Shown here piece after piece: positions 8,629 through 17,127 of a stretch of 64,000 nt of DNA. The stretch comes from Treponema sp. CETP13. GTDB taxonomy: Bacteria; Spirochaetota; Spirochaetia; Treponematales; Treponemataceae. A program made the position numbers and the translations under genes. The notes below the pieces were generated by a model. That model did no database searches. It was not told the origin of the DNA and worked only from the letters and a program-made list of their open reading frames with translations. The stretch's first letter is position 1. Each line of letters begins with the position of its first letter. Location of the stretch: assembly GCA_001885315.1 (NCBI GenBank), contig MLPZ01000008.1, positions 1 through 64,000 on the forward strand. The letters run 5' to 3'.

Positions 8629-9960
8629 TTATCGTGCTAAACTGCCCATTGGATCCCAAGGTTTTAGCATAATAGGTTTTTTTTCAAAATCTTTGTTTTG
8701 TGTATCTGTTAAATATTTCTTGTTTACTACTACCTGATACACATATTCATCAAACCAGTCGTCGGTCATAATAAAAAAGCCTTTTTCGCCTTTATCATCA
8801 CCCCAACTGTTTTCTACTCTCCATCGGTTAGGTTTACCTTTTTCATCGAGATTAACACCAGTTAATACCATAGCATGGGTCATTAAACTTTCGCCGTAAT
8901 CTAAACGCTGAGCTTTAGTCATTGGAAAGGTTGTCGAAAATAAGTTTTCAACATCTAAGGCTTTCATATCCATTAAACCTTTATTTTTTTCACTAAACTG
9001 GCCAACATCACTTCCAAACCAAACGGCTTTTCCGTCTTTTAGTTGTTTAATAGCAACTTCTTTAAGCTCTTGTATTGGTAGATTAAGATATTTAACCTTT
9101 CTACCTTCTTTTACACTACCTAAGTACTGCACGCTATAGGTATTATTATATGGCTTGTCTGCAGTAGGCGCATTAATTAAACTTATATAGTCACTCAAAT
9201 CCCAGCCAACATAGTCCTTAAAAAATTGCTGCGGAGTAGATTCTATTCTAATAAACTTATTATCTTTATCCCGTGTCTCGTACACAAAATGTTTAGGTGG
9301 TTTACCAAGTGAAATAACAAGCATGTTATAAATTGTTTTAAGCATGTCATCTTTTGCTTCTTGTAGTTGTTTTTTTGTTTTTCCCTCTTTTGCTGCTGTT
9401 CGTAGAGTGCAGGCAAATTCACGTAATTTTAGTGTCAAATATTTATCCATAGCACTTGTTGCACTCGATGAAATGGTTTCTTTCATACAATCTTTTGGAA
9501 CAACGCCGTACTTTTCTACCAAACCTGCAAACATATCCCACTGACCACCGTCACCTAAAGGGTCTTTTAATAAAAAAGAAATTAGCCGTGAATCAGTCTC
9601 TTGATCTGTTGTTTCTATAATATTTTCTAAAAAATAATTTGATTTTTCGAGTTTATCCCAAAACAATGGATAATTTTGACTTAATTCCATGTTTTTTAGG
9701 TTTAATTTTTTCATCACCTCAAGACGCATTACATTTAACGAAGCAAACATCCAACAACGTCCACTTTGTTTTTGATTTGTAATTTCACCTGCATCAATTA
9801 AAATCGAAAAAGAATGATTGTCTTTTTGTACTCTATCAAAATTAATGGCACTTTCATTTATACCATTTGCGGTAACTGCATTTAATGCTAATCTATTTTT
9901 GTCATTTGAATCAAAATCTTTCTCAAATTGAGCAAGATTTTCTTTTGTAATTGTAACCAT
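8629..9960 (-). CDS. pepC: C1-family aminopeptidase C (bleomycin hydrolase type)
   Basis: A papain-fold cytosolic peptidase of about 443 residues, typical of PepC/bleomycin hydrolase. The oxyanion Gln and nucleophile Cys lie in NQKQSGRCWMFA, the His in LMTHAMVLTGV and the Asn in VENSWGDD, in the expected order. The C-terminus ends MGSLAR; in bleomycin hydrolases the tail reaches into the active site and sets aminopeptidase specificity. The start at 9960 has GGAGG five bases upstream; an in-frame Met 11 codons earlier lacks such a site. No signal peptide is seen. It lies between two phosphatase paralogues and likely shares a transcript with the one downstream. Confidence 0.93.
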   Translation of the reverse strand: MVTITKENLAQFEKDFDSNDKNRLALNAVTANGINESAINFDRVQKDNHSFSILIDAGEITNQKQSGRCWMFASLNVMRLEVMKKLNLKNMELSQNYPLFWDKLEKSNYFLENIIETTDQETDSRLISFLLKDPLGDGGQWDMFAGLVEKYGVVPKDCMKETISSSATSAMDKYLTLKLREFACTLRTAAKEGKTKKQLQEAKDDMLKTIYNMLVISLGKPPKHFVYETRDKDNKFIRIESTPQQFFKDYVGWDLSDYISLINAPTADKPYNNTYSVQYLGSVKEGRKVKYLNLPIQELKEVAIKQLKDGKAVWFGSDVGQFSEKNKGLMDMKALDVENLFSTTFPMTKAQRLDYGESLMTHAMVLTGVNLDEKGKPNRWRVENSWGDDKGEKGFFIMTDDWFDEYVYQVVVNKKYLTDTQNKDFEKKPIMLKPWDPMGSLAR

Positions 9961-10043
9961 AAAGCCTCCATAGTACTCTTTTAACATAATCAAATTTTAT
10001 AGGTTTTACAAATTTTTAGGAGGTTAATAATAAATCAGTTATT

Positions 10044-11225
10044 TTAGACAATAATAAGAGGTATCATTATTTCTTCTCTTGTAAAGCCTGCATGAACTCC
10101 TTTTAAAATGCTTTTTTTGCTATTAAAAAGAGTTCTATTTCCTGTAGCAAATGCTACATAATCACCAATAAAGTCTTCATAGTTTTTTTTATCTGTAAAC
10201 TGTTTTTTTAGTAAGGCTTCATTTCCACCATTGCCAAAGATATGCTTATCAAGTACTTCTTGTTTTGTAAGCAAAATAAAATCATTCCCAAATTCATGCT
10301 TAAATAACTCACAAAACTCTTTATGCATACCATCTTTTACAAAAAAGGTGGGAGTTCTAGATTCTAAACTGGGAAGCCGTTTAAGACAAGCCATAATTTC
10401 TGGATAATCAGTTATAACAGAAACTTCTGAGTTTATGTGTCCATGATCAGCACAAATAATAAATACTGTATCGCCTGGATTTCGTTCATTTATTGTTTTA
10501 CACATTTTTTCTACAGACTTGTCTATTTTTTCAATTAAAAGCTTAACTTCTTTACTATCAACGCCTTTTTCATGCATGGTAAAATCAGGTTGATTGTTAT
10601 AGCATTCAAGGTAATGACGCCCTGGTTTTGAGCAATACGTCTCAATGGTAGTAAAAAGTTCATCAAAATTTGAATACGGCACATCGCCAAAAGGCGAAAC
10701 AGCATGAGCTTCTACTCTTGTATCTAATTTATTATTGCAGTTTTTGCACTGTTCATTTATTTGTTGAACAACAGGCTTAAAAGGGCAATATTTTTGAGCA
10801 ATGCTCATTTTTGATTCATCTGGATAATTTGAAATTTTATTACCGTCATCATCTGTATTCAAAAAAACAGTATCGTTTTTATCTACTTCACTAAAATATT
10901 GCGTCCAACCAAGCCAGCCACTTTCACATGGTTCAAGGCCTGAATAAAGAGCAGTTGTTGCTGCAACTGTTGTCGGAGGATATACTGATGTAATTTGCTT
11001 ATAAACATGAGAGCGTAAAAAACTATTTGGTGGTAAACACATTTCTAGGTTATAGATACCCATTGCGTCAAAAAACATAAACACAACATTTCGATAGTTT
11101 TTTTTCAAAACTAAATCTAATTCTGGTAATGTCTTATGATATGGGGTTAATCCATAATGTTTAATAATCGAATTACTTACATTTACTAAGCTATTTGTAT
11201 AATCTGGAAATATTGCCTTTGTAAT
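10044..11225 (-). CDS. alkaline-phosphatase-superfamily hydrolase, paralogue 2
   Basis: A close paralogue of the gene at 7421-8614, with the same ligand set: Asp in FFDAMG, Thr in PPTTVAATTA, DFTMH, CADHGH and VHAGFTREE. The only canonical start, a TTG at 11108, would remove the N-terminal segment conserved with the sister gene. Upstream the frame encodes FPDYTNSLVNVSNSI as in the sister, and the only start-like codon is ATT 11223-11225, six bases after GGAGG. An in-frame TAG lies just before that. Both paralogues therefore share the same unusual start arrangement. The substrate is unknown; a nucleotide or phosphodiester is likely for the family. Confidence 0.85.
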   Translation of the reverse strand: MTKAIFPDYTNSLVNVSNSIIKHYGLTPYHKTLPELDLVLKKNYRNVVFMFFDAMGIYNLEMCLPPNSFLRSHVYKQITSVYPPTTVAATTALYSGLEPCESGWLGWTQYFSEVDKNDTVFLNTDDDGNKISNYPDESKMSIAQKYCPFKPVVQQINEQCKNCNNKLDTRVEAHAVSPFGDVPYSNFDELFTTIETYCSKPGRHYLECYNNQPDFTMHEKGVDSKEVKLLIEKIDKSVEKMCKTINERNPGDTVFIICADHGHINSEVSVITDYPEIMACLKRLPSLESRTPTFFVKDGMHKEFCELFKHEFGNDFILLTKQEVLDKHIFGNGGNEALLKKQFTDKKNYEDFIGDYVAFATGNRTLFNSKKSILKGVHAGFTREEIMIPLIIV

Positions 11226-11276
11226 TTCTTTCCTCCAAAACTAAAAAAATCAAACTACCATCAAATTTAAACTCAT

Positions 11277-12230
11277 TTAAACTTGATTTATAATAGAATT
11301 GTTTAAAAAAGCTTTTACATTGTTTACACCAATATCCAAAAGACGCTCTCTAGTTTCCTTAGCTGCCCAGGCAATATGTGGTGTCAAAATACAATTTTTT
11401 GCTTTTAATAGAGGGTTTTCTTTATTTATAGGCTCTACTGATACAACGTCGCAGGCAGCCCCTCCAATTTTCCCACTGTTTAATGCTTCAGCTAAATCGT
11501 TTTCATTAATTAACGGTCCCCGTGAAGTATTTATCACTAAAACTCCCTTTTTCATTTTTGCAATAGTATCTTTATTTATAAGACCTTCATTCTCTTTTGT
11601 TAAAGGACAGTGAAGAGAGATTACATCAGAACGTTTCAATAAGTCCTCTAAAGATACAAATTCAAAATTTGAATTATCAATTTTTTTTGGATGTGGAGTA
11701 TATACAATTATCTTTAATCCAAGAGCAGAAAATATTTCTGCTGTTCTTTTACCAATTCGTCCAAAACCAATTATTCCTGCAGTTTTACCCGATAGTTCTA
11801 TTAGCGGAGAATGCCAATAACACCATTCTATGCTATTTTCCCATTCACCCTTGTATACAGAATGTGAATGTTCCCCAATATGATGACACAGCTCCAATAA
11901 TAAACCAGTAGCAAATTGTGCAACAGCGTTTGTACCATAATTTGGAATATTGCATACTGGAATTCCTTTTTCTTTTGCTGCATCTATATCTACAACATTA
12001 TAACCAGTAGCTAAAACTCCAATATATTTAATATTCTTACATGCTGTTAACGTTTCTTTTGTAATAGGAGTTTTATTCATTAAGACAATTTCAGCATCTC
12101 CAATTCTTGGTATTATATCTGCTTTATTTAGTGTTCTGTCATATATTGTCAAATCACCTAATTCTTCTAATTTTGCCCAACTGATATCTCCAGGATTTAA
12201 AGAATATCCATCTAAAACAACTATTTTCAT
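11277..12230 (-). CDS. D-2-hydroxyacid dehydrogenase
   Basis: An NAD-dependent dehydrogenase of the glycerate/2-hydroxyacid family, about 317 residues. The split catalytic domain holds LATGYNVVDIDAAKE, and the Rossmann domain holds GIIGFGRIGKRTAEIF. The catalytic triad is visible as Arg in INTSRGPL, Glu in VSVEPI and His in TPHIAWAAKE. The closest motif pattern is that of hydroxypyruvate/glycerate dehydrogenases, but the substrate is not certain. The start at 12230 has AGGAG about seven bases upstream; a Met six codons earlier lacks such a site. No obvious operon partner. Confidence 0.88.
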   Translation of the reverse strand: MKIVVLDGYSLNPGDISWAKLEELGDLTIYDRTLNKADIIPRIGDAEIVLMNKTPITKETLTACKNIKYIGVLATGYNVVDIDAAKEKGIPVCNIPNYGTNAVAQFATGLLLELCHHIGEHSHSVYKGEWENSIEWCYWHSPLIELSGKTAGIIGFGRIGKRTAEIFSALGLKIIVYTPHPKKIDNSNFEFVSLEDLLKRSDVISLHCPLTKENEGLINKDTIAKMKKGVLVINTSRGPLINENDLAEALNSGKIGGAACDVVSVEPINKENPLLKAKNCILTPHIAWAAKETRERLLDIGVNNVKAFLNNSIINQV

Positions 12231-12271
12231 AAAACAACTCCTAGCCATATTTTAATATAGTATATGTCATT

Positions 12272-12308
12272 AAATAAAACCCGTATACTCTATAAAGCAT
12301 ACGGGTTA
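12272..12308 (-). terminator. rho-independent terminator of the exported-protein gene
   Basis: A nine-base-pair stem (AACCCGTAT with ATACGGGTT) is followed on the minus strand by TTTTATTTA. It lies about 45 bases beyond the stop of the gene at 12351-12818 and would insulate the dehydrogenase gene downstream. Confidence 0.8.
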
Positions 12309-12350
12309 TTATTAAACTACAAATATTAAGTAATTATCTAAACTGCTAAA

Positions 12351-12818
12351 TTAAAACCAAAAACGAAGTCCAAAATTTAAAGGACATACAAAATCACTGC
12401 CTATTCCATTGCCAATATTTATTGCTAATCCAGGTGCCATTTGTAAATAGAGTTCCAAAACGTTTTTTGCAAAAAAGGTATTAATACCAATGGGAAGTCT
12501 TGGTCCTATATCAAATCCAGAATAGCTATCACTTATATATAAATCAGCAAAAGCTCCTACACCAATATAATAATTAAGTGGCCCACTAATATTTTCGTTA
12601 ACAATCCAATAATCACCTGTTACACCTATGGATAAAGGATCAAAAGAAGGAATTCCAACAGCAAAAATCAATGGATATTGATCTAGCTTAAATGTAACAT
12701 CTAAGCTACTATTTCCACTGTTTGCTACATCGGATCCTGCCTGAATTCCAATTCCTGCTGCAAATATTGCAGATGTACTTAAAATACAAAATGTTAAAAC
12801 TAAAAAAATTTTTTTCAT
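12351..12818 (-). CDS. exported beta-barrel-like outer membrane protein
   Basis: A 155-residue protein with a clear Sec signal peptide (KKIF, hydrophobic core, cleavage likely after AIFAA near residue 21). The rest alternates polar and hydrophobic residues with many Gly and aromatic residues and ends in Phe (FGLRFWF), the pattern of small outer membrane beta barrels. It resembles the small spirochaetal surface-barrel proteins in length and layout, though I cannot name a family with certainty. AGGAG lies seven bases before the ATG. It is a single gene with its own terminator. Confidence 0.7.
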   Translation of the reverse strand: MKKIFLVLTFCILSTSAIFAAGIGIQAGSDVANSGNSSLDVTFKLDQYPLIFAVGIPSFDPLSIGVTGDYWIVNENISGPLNYYIGVGAFADLYISDSYSGFDIGPRLPIGINTFFAKNVLELYLQMAPGLAINIGNGIGSDFVCPLNFGLRFWF

Positions 12819-12886
12819 ACATGGCTCCTATACTAATCTCTGCTTACATTCTACAAATTCTAGCAATTAATACAATACAATGATAC

Positions 12887-13918
12887 CTAAATTTGAGGTT
12901 TTATACTTACTTCTCCCGATAATAATTCCATTTTTTCACCATTTTCTTTTTCTACAATTAAATGAGCTTTAGAAGTTATATTTACAACTTTAGCCCTAAA
13001 GTTTTTTTCACCTTGAAAAACAGTAACAAACTTTCCTTTAACCATTGAATATTCAGAATATTCATTCATAACAACAGGCAGCTTTTCAGGATGCAAATAT
13101 ATAGCACACACTTCATTTAAAATTTTTGCAGTAAGTTCATTACGATCTGGTACAGAAGAATCGTTTTGAGAAAATGCAACTCCGGCTATTTCTTTTAATT
13201 CTTTAGAAAAACTTGCTGTGCTATAAACATTTATTCCGATACCCAGGACTATTGCATCTATTACACCAGTTTCTAAGTTTATTGTACCTTCTGTTAAAAT
13301 ACCACATATTTTTTTATCATTTATATAAATATCATTAACCCATTTTATTTTTGGTGCAATGTTGTATTTTTCTAAAACTCTACACACCGCAACAGCAGCA
13401 GCTGCAGTCATAACTGTCGTATCTATAGTTTTTGAATTAGACTTAAAAATTATACTCATATAAATTCCATTATGTCCTGGAGAATAAAAACTACGTCCTA
13501 ATCTTCCCCTTCCAGCTGTTTGTTTTTCTGCTATTAAAACAGTTCCATTTAAAGATTCAGAATTTGTATTACTTGAAAGTCTTTTTTTTGCTTCTGTATT
13601 AGTTGAGTCAATTTCAGAAAACAATTCAATTTTTGTATTATTTGAACCAATAGCAGAATTTGTTTTTTTGCAAAAACTTAAAACTTCATTATTTAAATTT
13701 TTTTCTATTTGTTTTAAATCTAAAGAATCAACAAAATTCAATAATTGATAGCCTGTTTTTCGTTGAGCTTTAATCAAATATCCTTCGTTTATAAGTTTAT
13801 TTATAGCTTTCCAAACAGACGTACGCGAAATTTGTAATTCTTTTGCAATTTCTTCACCAGAAACAGCAGATCTTTTATGTTTTTTTAATAATTCAAGAAC
13901 TTTTTCTGAAGTTTTCAT
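12887..13918 (-). CDS. birA: bifunctional biotin-protein ligase and biotin operon repressor
   Basis: The N-terminal 65 residues form a winged helix-turn-helix (SRTSVWKAINKL). The biotin ligase domain contains SEIDSTNTEAKKR, the biotinyl-adenylate loop GRGRLGRSF (from about residue 136) and KWVNDIYINDKKICGIL. A small C-terminal domain closes the protein. It attaches biotin to carboxylase carrier proteins and, bound to biotinyl-AMP, may repress biotin genes. Its ATG directly follows the mtnN stop codon with no gap, so the two are co-translated. Confidence 0.95.
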   Translation of the reverse strand: MKTSEKVLELLKKHKRSAVSGEEIAKELQISRTSVWKAINKLINEGYLIKAQRKTGYQLLNFVDSLDLKQIEKNLNNEVLSFCKKTNSAIGSNNTKIELFSEIDSTNTEAKKRLSSNTNSESLNGTVLIAEKQTAGRGRLGRSFYSPGHNGIYMSIIFKSNSKTIDTTVMTAAAAVAVCRVLEKYNIAPKIKWVNDIYINDKKICGILTEGTINLETGVIDAIVLGIGINVYSTASFSKELKEIAGVAFSQNDSSVPDRNELTAKILNEVCAIYLHPEKLPVVMNEYSEYSMVKGKFVTVFQGEKNFRAKVVNITSKAHLIVEKENGEKMELLSGEVSIKPQI

Positions 13919-14614
13919 CTAGTTACCTAATTTTTTTAATAAATGTTCAACAAGAAACCCTGAATATTTTGCAGCTTTTTCTTCTTCATATACTTCATCT
14001 GTATTTTCAGCCATATCAGAAATTGCTCTTATTATAATAAATGGAACTTTATTTAAATATGCAACTTGTGCAACTGCCGCTCCTTCCATTTCGCAACATA
14101 CAGGATTGCAAATATCGACTATTTTTGCTTTAGCTTCTGCTGTAGAAACAAAGACATCTCCAGAAGCAACTCGTCCTTCTTTTATTTTTTTGTCAAAACT
14201 ACCTTCTTTATAGGCTTCTTTGGCTAGTTCAATCATTTTTTTATCAGCAGGAAATGAAATTGTATCTAACCCTGGAACTTCGCAGATTTTATATCCAAAA
14301 CCAACAGCATTCATATCATGATGAATTACATCTGTTGAAACTACTATATCAAAAATAGATAAATCTTTACTCATGCCTCCTGCAACACCTGTATTTATTA
14401 AATGTGTTACTTTAAATGTTATTATAAGTATTGTTGTCACCATAGCTGCATTAACTTTACCAACACCACTTTTAACTAAAACGATATTTGTTTTACCAAT
14501 TTTACCTTCATAAAAAACTAAATTTCCTATTTTAATTTCTTTACAATCTTTCATAATGGTATGCAAATGATTAATTTCAACTTGCATTGCTCCAATAATT
14601 CCTATTTTGTTCAT
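13919..14614 (-). CDS. mtnN: 5'-methylthioadenosine/S-adenosylhomocysteine nucleosidase
   Basis: The enzyme cleaves adenine from methylthioadenosine and S-adenosylhomocysteine in the methyl cycle. At 231 residues it has the standard length. It opens with IGIIGAMQVEI, has TGVAGGM in the nucleoside-binding part, CCEMEGAAVAQVA with the catalytic Glu, and RAISDMA with the Asp proton donor. AAAGGAG precedes the start. It is the first gene of a two-gene unit with birA. Confidence 0.96.
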   Translation of the reverse strand: MNKIGIIGAMQVEINHLHTIMKDCKEIKIGNLVFYEGKIGKTNIVLVKSGVGKVNAAMVTTILIITFKVTHLINTGVAGGMSKDLSIFDIVVSTDVIHHDMNAVGFGYKICEVPGLDTISFPADKKMIELAKEAYKEGSFDKKIKEGRVASGDVFVSTAEAKAKIVDICNPVCCEMEGAAVAQVAYLNKVPFIIIRAISDMAENTDEVYEEEKAAKYSGFLVEHLLKKLGN

Positions 14615-14712
14615 TTTAACACTCCTTTAATATTTTATTTTTAAGATTTTTTTCTCAATTTTCATCATTATACATATATTCTGTAAAGAACCGCAACAAA
14701 TGCGAAATAATG

Positions 14713-14741
14713 TTGACATTTTTTAGATATTTAACTATATT
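14713..14741 (+). promoter_or_regulatory. promoter of a short transcript
   Basis: A consensus TTGACA (14713-14718) lies exactly 17 bases before TATATT (14736-14741). No protein gene follows; instead an intrinsic terminator begins about 23 bases downstream. Confidence 0.7.
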
Positions 14742-14747
14742 AATTTT

Positions 14748-14808
14748 AGCAGCAATAATAACGAAATCGGGAAGCTTTTTTCTCCTCCTTTAGCTTCCCG
14801 ATTTTTTT
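14748..14808 (+). ncRNA. candidate small RNA with anti-Shine-Dalgarno loop
   Basis: Between the promoter at 14713-14741 and a run of seven T lies about 60 bases with no reading frame worth naming. The RNA would have a short single-stranded 5' part (AGCAGCAAUAAUAACG), then a perfect 13-base-pair stem (14764-14776 with 14792-14804). The stem closes a 15-base loop that contains UCUCCUCCUUU and is followed by U residues. The loop is complementary to Shine-Dalgarno sequences (AAAGGAGGAG), as in C/U-rich-loop regulatory RNAs of other bacteria. It may act on mRNA ribosome binding sites; no such target is shown by the sequence. Confidence 0.6.
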
Positions 14809-14826
14809 ATTTAAAATCTACCTTTT

Positions 14827-15870
14827 CTAATTATATTTCCTAAGTTCTTTTGTAATTGTATCCATATATTTTTTAGGATCATAAAAATAACTTCCTATAT
14901 GTGGTGCATTATTTACTTTTACAATAGTATTTTTTGTTATGGCTTTTTTTTGTGCAGCTAAATAAAGTAAATCTGCATTTTCAGGAAATACTAACTTATC
15001 TTTTGTTCCCTGAAAAATTATCAAAAAAGGCCGATTAGCATTTTGATTCTTATCATTTAATTCGATATTAAAATTTTCAATCACTTTTGTTGGAAAGCTT
15101 TTACCTATAAAAAAACCTGCATGAAAATAGCACGAAAAAGAGCACCCTAAATATATCATATTTCCTATTACTTTCTGTATTCGTGAAAAGCCTAAGCTTC
15201 CTTGAATTTGTAAGCTAATTTGATCTTTAAAACATGAAAAACCACAATCTGCAACTGCACCAATAATCTTACATCCATCTTCGTTCCAAGTTTTTTTTGA
15301 AAACAAAGTCTGAACTACCGTACCTGCTCCCATACTTATCCCATGAATAATTATTTTAATATTTTCACCAAATTTTTCTCTTAAATAGTCTATCCATAAA
15401 TTTAAATCCTTTTTATCTAAATAACCTAGACCAGGATATTCTCCTGAACTTTGTCCATGAGCTCTTAAATTTATAGATAAAACTATAAAATTTAATTTAT
15501 GATATTCCTCTGCAAGATATCCCATACCATCACTTGAATCAGAAAAACCGTGTACAATTATTACTACAAAAGATGAATTCGTTACCCATAATTCTCCACA
15601 TAAAATTGGAACTTTATGCCATTGTATACTTTTTTTAACAAATCCTTTTATTTTTACACATTCAATATTTCTCACACTTTTTTTTAGTGTCCATTGCTGC
15701 TTTTTCTCAAGTAATGGTTCCATTATTATGGGATCTTTTACATGTGCTTCATTATTAACAAAAGATTTCTTTTCATAATTACTTCTTTTAAATCTAGATT
15801 TGTAAATATAATTGCCAGCACTTAGAGAAAATACTACTGTGCCAATAATCACTAACAATACCCATATCAT
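14827..15870 (-). CDS. membrane-anchored alpha/beta hydrolase
   Basis: A 347-residue protein with one N-terminal membrane segment (residues about 2-22) followed by an alpha/beta-hydrolase domain. The oxyanion strand is VIIVHGFSDSSDG, the nucleophile elbow is IHGISMGAGT (Ser in GISMG), and the acid and His lie in GTKDKLVFPENAD and NAPHIGSY. It resembles the bacterial peptidase/esterase branch often annotated as alpha/beta hydrolase of unknown substrate. The catalytic domain probably faces the periplasm. AAAGGA lies eight bases before the ATG. Confidence 0.85.
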   Translation of the reverse strand: MIWVLLVIIGTVVFSLSAGNYIYKSRFKRSNYEKKSFVNNEAHVKDPIIMEPLLEKKQQWTLKKSVRNIECVKIKGFVKKSIQWHKVPILCGELWVTNSSFVVIIVHGFSDSSDGMGYLAEEYHKLNFIVLSINLRAHGQSSGEYPGLGYLDKKDLNLWIDYLREKFGENIKIIIHGISMGAGTVVQTLFSKKTWNEDGCKIIGAVADCGFSCFKDQISLQIQGSLGFSRIQKVIGNMIYLGCSFSCYFHAGFFIGKSFPTKVIENFNIELNDKNQNANRPFLIIFQGTKDKLVFPENADLLYLAAQKKAITKNTIVKVNNAPHIGSYFYDPKKYMDTITKELRKYN

Positions 15871-15905
15871 CGGTTAATTCCTTTACTTAATATTAATTAA
15901 ACAAG

Positions 15906-15925
15906 TTTTCCACAATTTATGCACA
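15906..15925 (+). promoter_or_regulatory. two tandem DnaA boxes
   Basis: TTTTCCACA (15906-15914) and TTATGCACA (15917-15925) both fit the DnaA-box consensus TTWTNCACA. They stand in the same orientation, with starts 11 bases apart. They lie in the divergent intergenic region upstream of the small gene at 16002. Confidence 0.5.
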
Positions 15926-16001
15926 ATCAAGAATTTAATCGCTTTATTTTATTTTTCAAATAAAGTAAACTCATATAAACAGTACACTTAGAGGGTTATA
16001 T

Positions 16002-16406
16002 ATGTCAAAAAAAATTTCGAGTTCTCCTCGCTCTAATATTTTTTTTATATCTTTATCTATTGAAAATAAAGAGTATATAAAAAATATGAATTCCTACATG
16101 AATTCTCCAATAAATCTAAAATCTTTATTAGATTCACCTATTTTTAAACAAAATTTTGCTCAAATTCTTATTTTTGCAATAAAATTTCGTATCATTATAC
16201 AACAATTATATGATTCTTTTAGTGCGCTTGCCTACTGTGTATATTATACAAATACCACATATACAAGCTACATAAACAAATTTTTCGATGTGCAAAACTT
16301 AGATCTTATTCTAAAAGCGAATAGAAGCTTTCTTCAAAAGTTTTTAACAATTAATGCATCTCTTCTCATCAGTTTTTACACAAGTTATCCACAATATGAA
16401 ATCTGA
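16002..16406 (+). CDS. uncharacterised 134-residue protein upstream of tcdA
   Basis: I do not recognise this protein. It has no signal peptide, no Cys-rich motif and no clear membrane segment beyond a hydrophobic stretch near residues 55-70. It is rich in Ile, Phe, Ser, Asn and Tyr. Support for it being real comes from AGAGGG seven bases before the ATG and from the 11-base overlap of its end with the tcdA start, which suggests coupled translation. It is oriented against the flanking minus-strand genes, with tcdA. Confidence 0.5.
   Translation: MSKKISSSPRSNIFFISLSIENKEYIKNMNSYMNSPINLKSLLDSPIFKQNFAQILIFAIKFRIIIQQLYDSFSALAYCVYYTNTTYTSYINKFFDVQNLDLILKANRSFLQKFLTINASLLISFYTSYPQYEI
16385..16393 (+). 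promoter_or_regulatory. perfect DnaA box over the tcdA start
   Basis: TTATCCACA, the exact consensus DnaA box, lies two bases before the tcdA ATG and within the end of the preceding small gene. The site is about 9 kb from the origin-side DnaA boxes. Confidence 0.5.
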
Positions 16407-17127
16407 ACAATTTATACGCACAGAAAAACTCATAGGTTCAATCTCACAAAAGAAAATACAGGAATCTACGATTGCTGTATTTGGACTTGGAGGTGTAGGT
16501 TCTTTTACTGTAGAAGCACTAGCACGTGCAGGAATAGGTACCATTATTATAATTGATAACGATACAATAAACGAAAGTAATATAAATCGCCAATTGTTTG
16601 CAACACATTCTACAGTAGGAAAACTTAAAATAGATATAGCACGAATGCGTATTTTAGATATAAATCCCAATTGCATTGTAAAAGCTTATCCAGTCTTTTA
16701 TAAACCAGAAGAAACAAATATTACTAATACTTTAAACAAAGATTTAGCACAATGTTCATATATCATTGATGCAATCGACACCGTAAGTTCAAAATTAAAA
16801 CTGTATGAAACTGCACAAAATTTAAATATACCAATTATAAGCTGTATGGGAACAGGTAATAAACTTGATGCTACAAAATTTTGTATTTCTGATATATACA
16901 AAACCTCTGTATGTCCCCTTGCAAGAGTCATTCGACGAGAATGCAAAAAGAGGCGAATAAAACATCTAAAAGTGCTTTATTCAACAGAAACACCAAGAAC
17001 TTCTATAATAAAAAACGATCAAGAAGAGTCTAGAAAAATTGCTCCAGCAAGTATTAGCTTTGTTCCCTCTGTGGCAGGACTTTTACTCGCTGGAGAAGTT
17101 ATAAAAGAAATAATTAGTAAAGATTAG
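16396..17127 (+). CDS. tcdA: tRNA threonylcarbamoyladenosine dehydratase, ThiF/E1-like
   Basis: The protein adenylates and cyclises the t6A modification at position 37 of tRNAs to ct6A. It has the E1-type nucleotide-binding motif [11 protein letters not shown], then [16 protein letters not shown] and [12 protein letters not shown] with the ATP-contacting Arg and Lys, then [13 protein letters not shown]. At about 243 residues it fits TcdA/CsdL. I chose ATG 16396; the 14 residues upstream add nothing conserved. Its stop overlaps the converging stop of the immunophilin gene by three bases with no terminator between. Confidence 0.9.
   Translation: MKSEQFIRTEKLIGSISQKKIQESTIAVFGLGGVGSFTVEALARAGIGTIIIIDNDTINESNINRQLFATHSTVGKLKIDIARMRILDINPNCIVKAYPVFYKPEETNITNTLNKDLAQCSYIIDAIDTVSSKLKLYETAQNLNIPIISCMGTGNKLDATKFCISDIYKTSVCPLARVIRRECKKRRIKHLKVLYSTETPRTSIIKNDQEESRKIAPASISFVPSVAGLLLAGEVIKEIISKD

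Noticed and set aside
14764-14808. Hairpin as the terminator of the minus-strand hydrolase gene
   Set aside because: The T run is on the plus-strand side; on the minus strand the hairpin is followed by TTTCGTTATT, a weak signal, and a plus-strand promoter stands just upstream.
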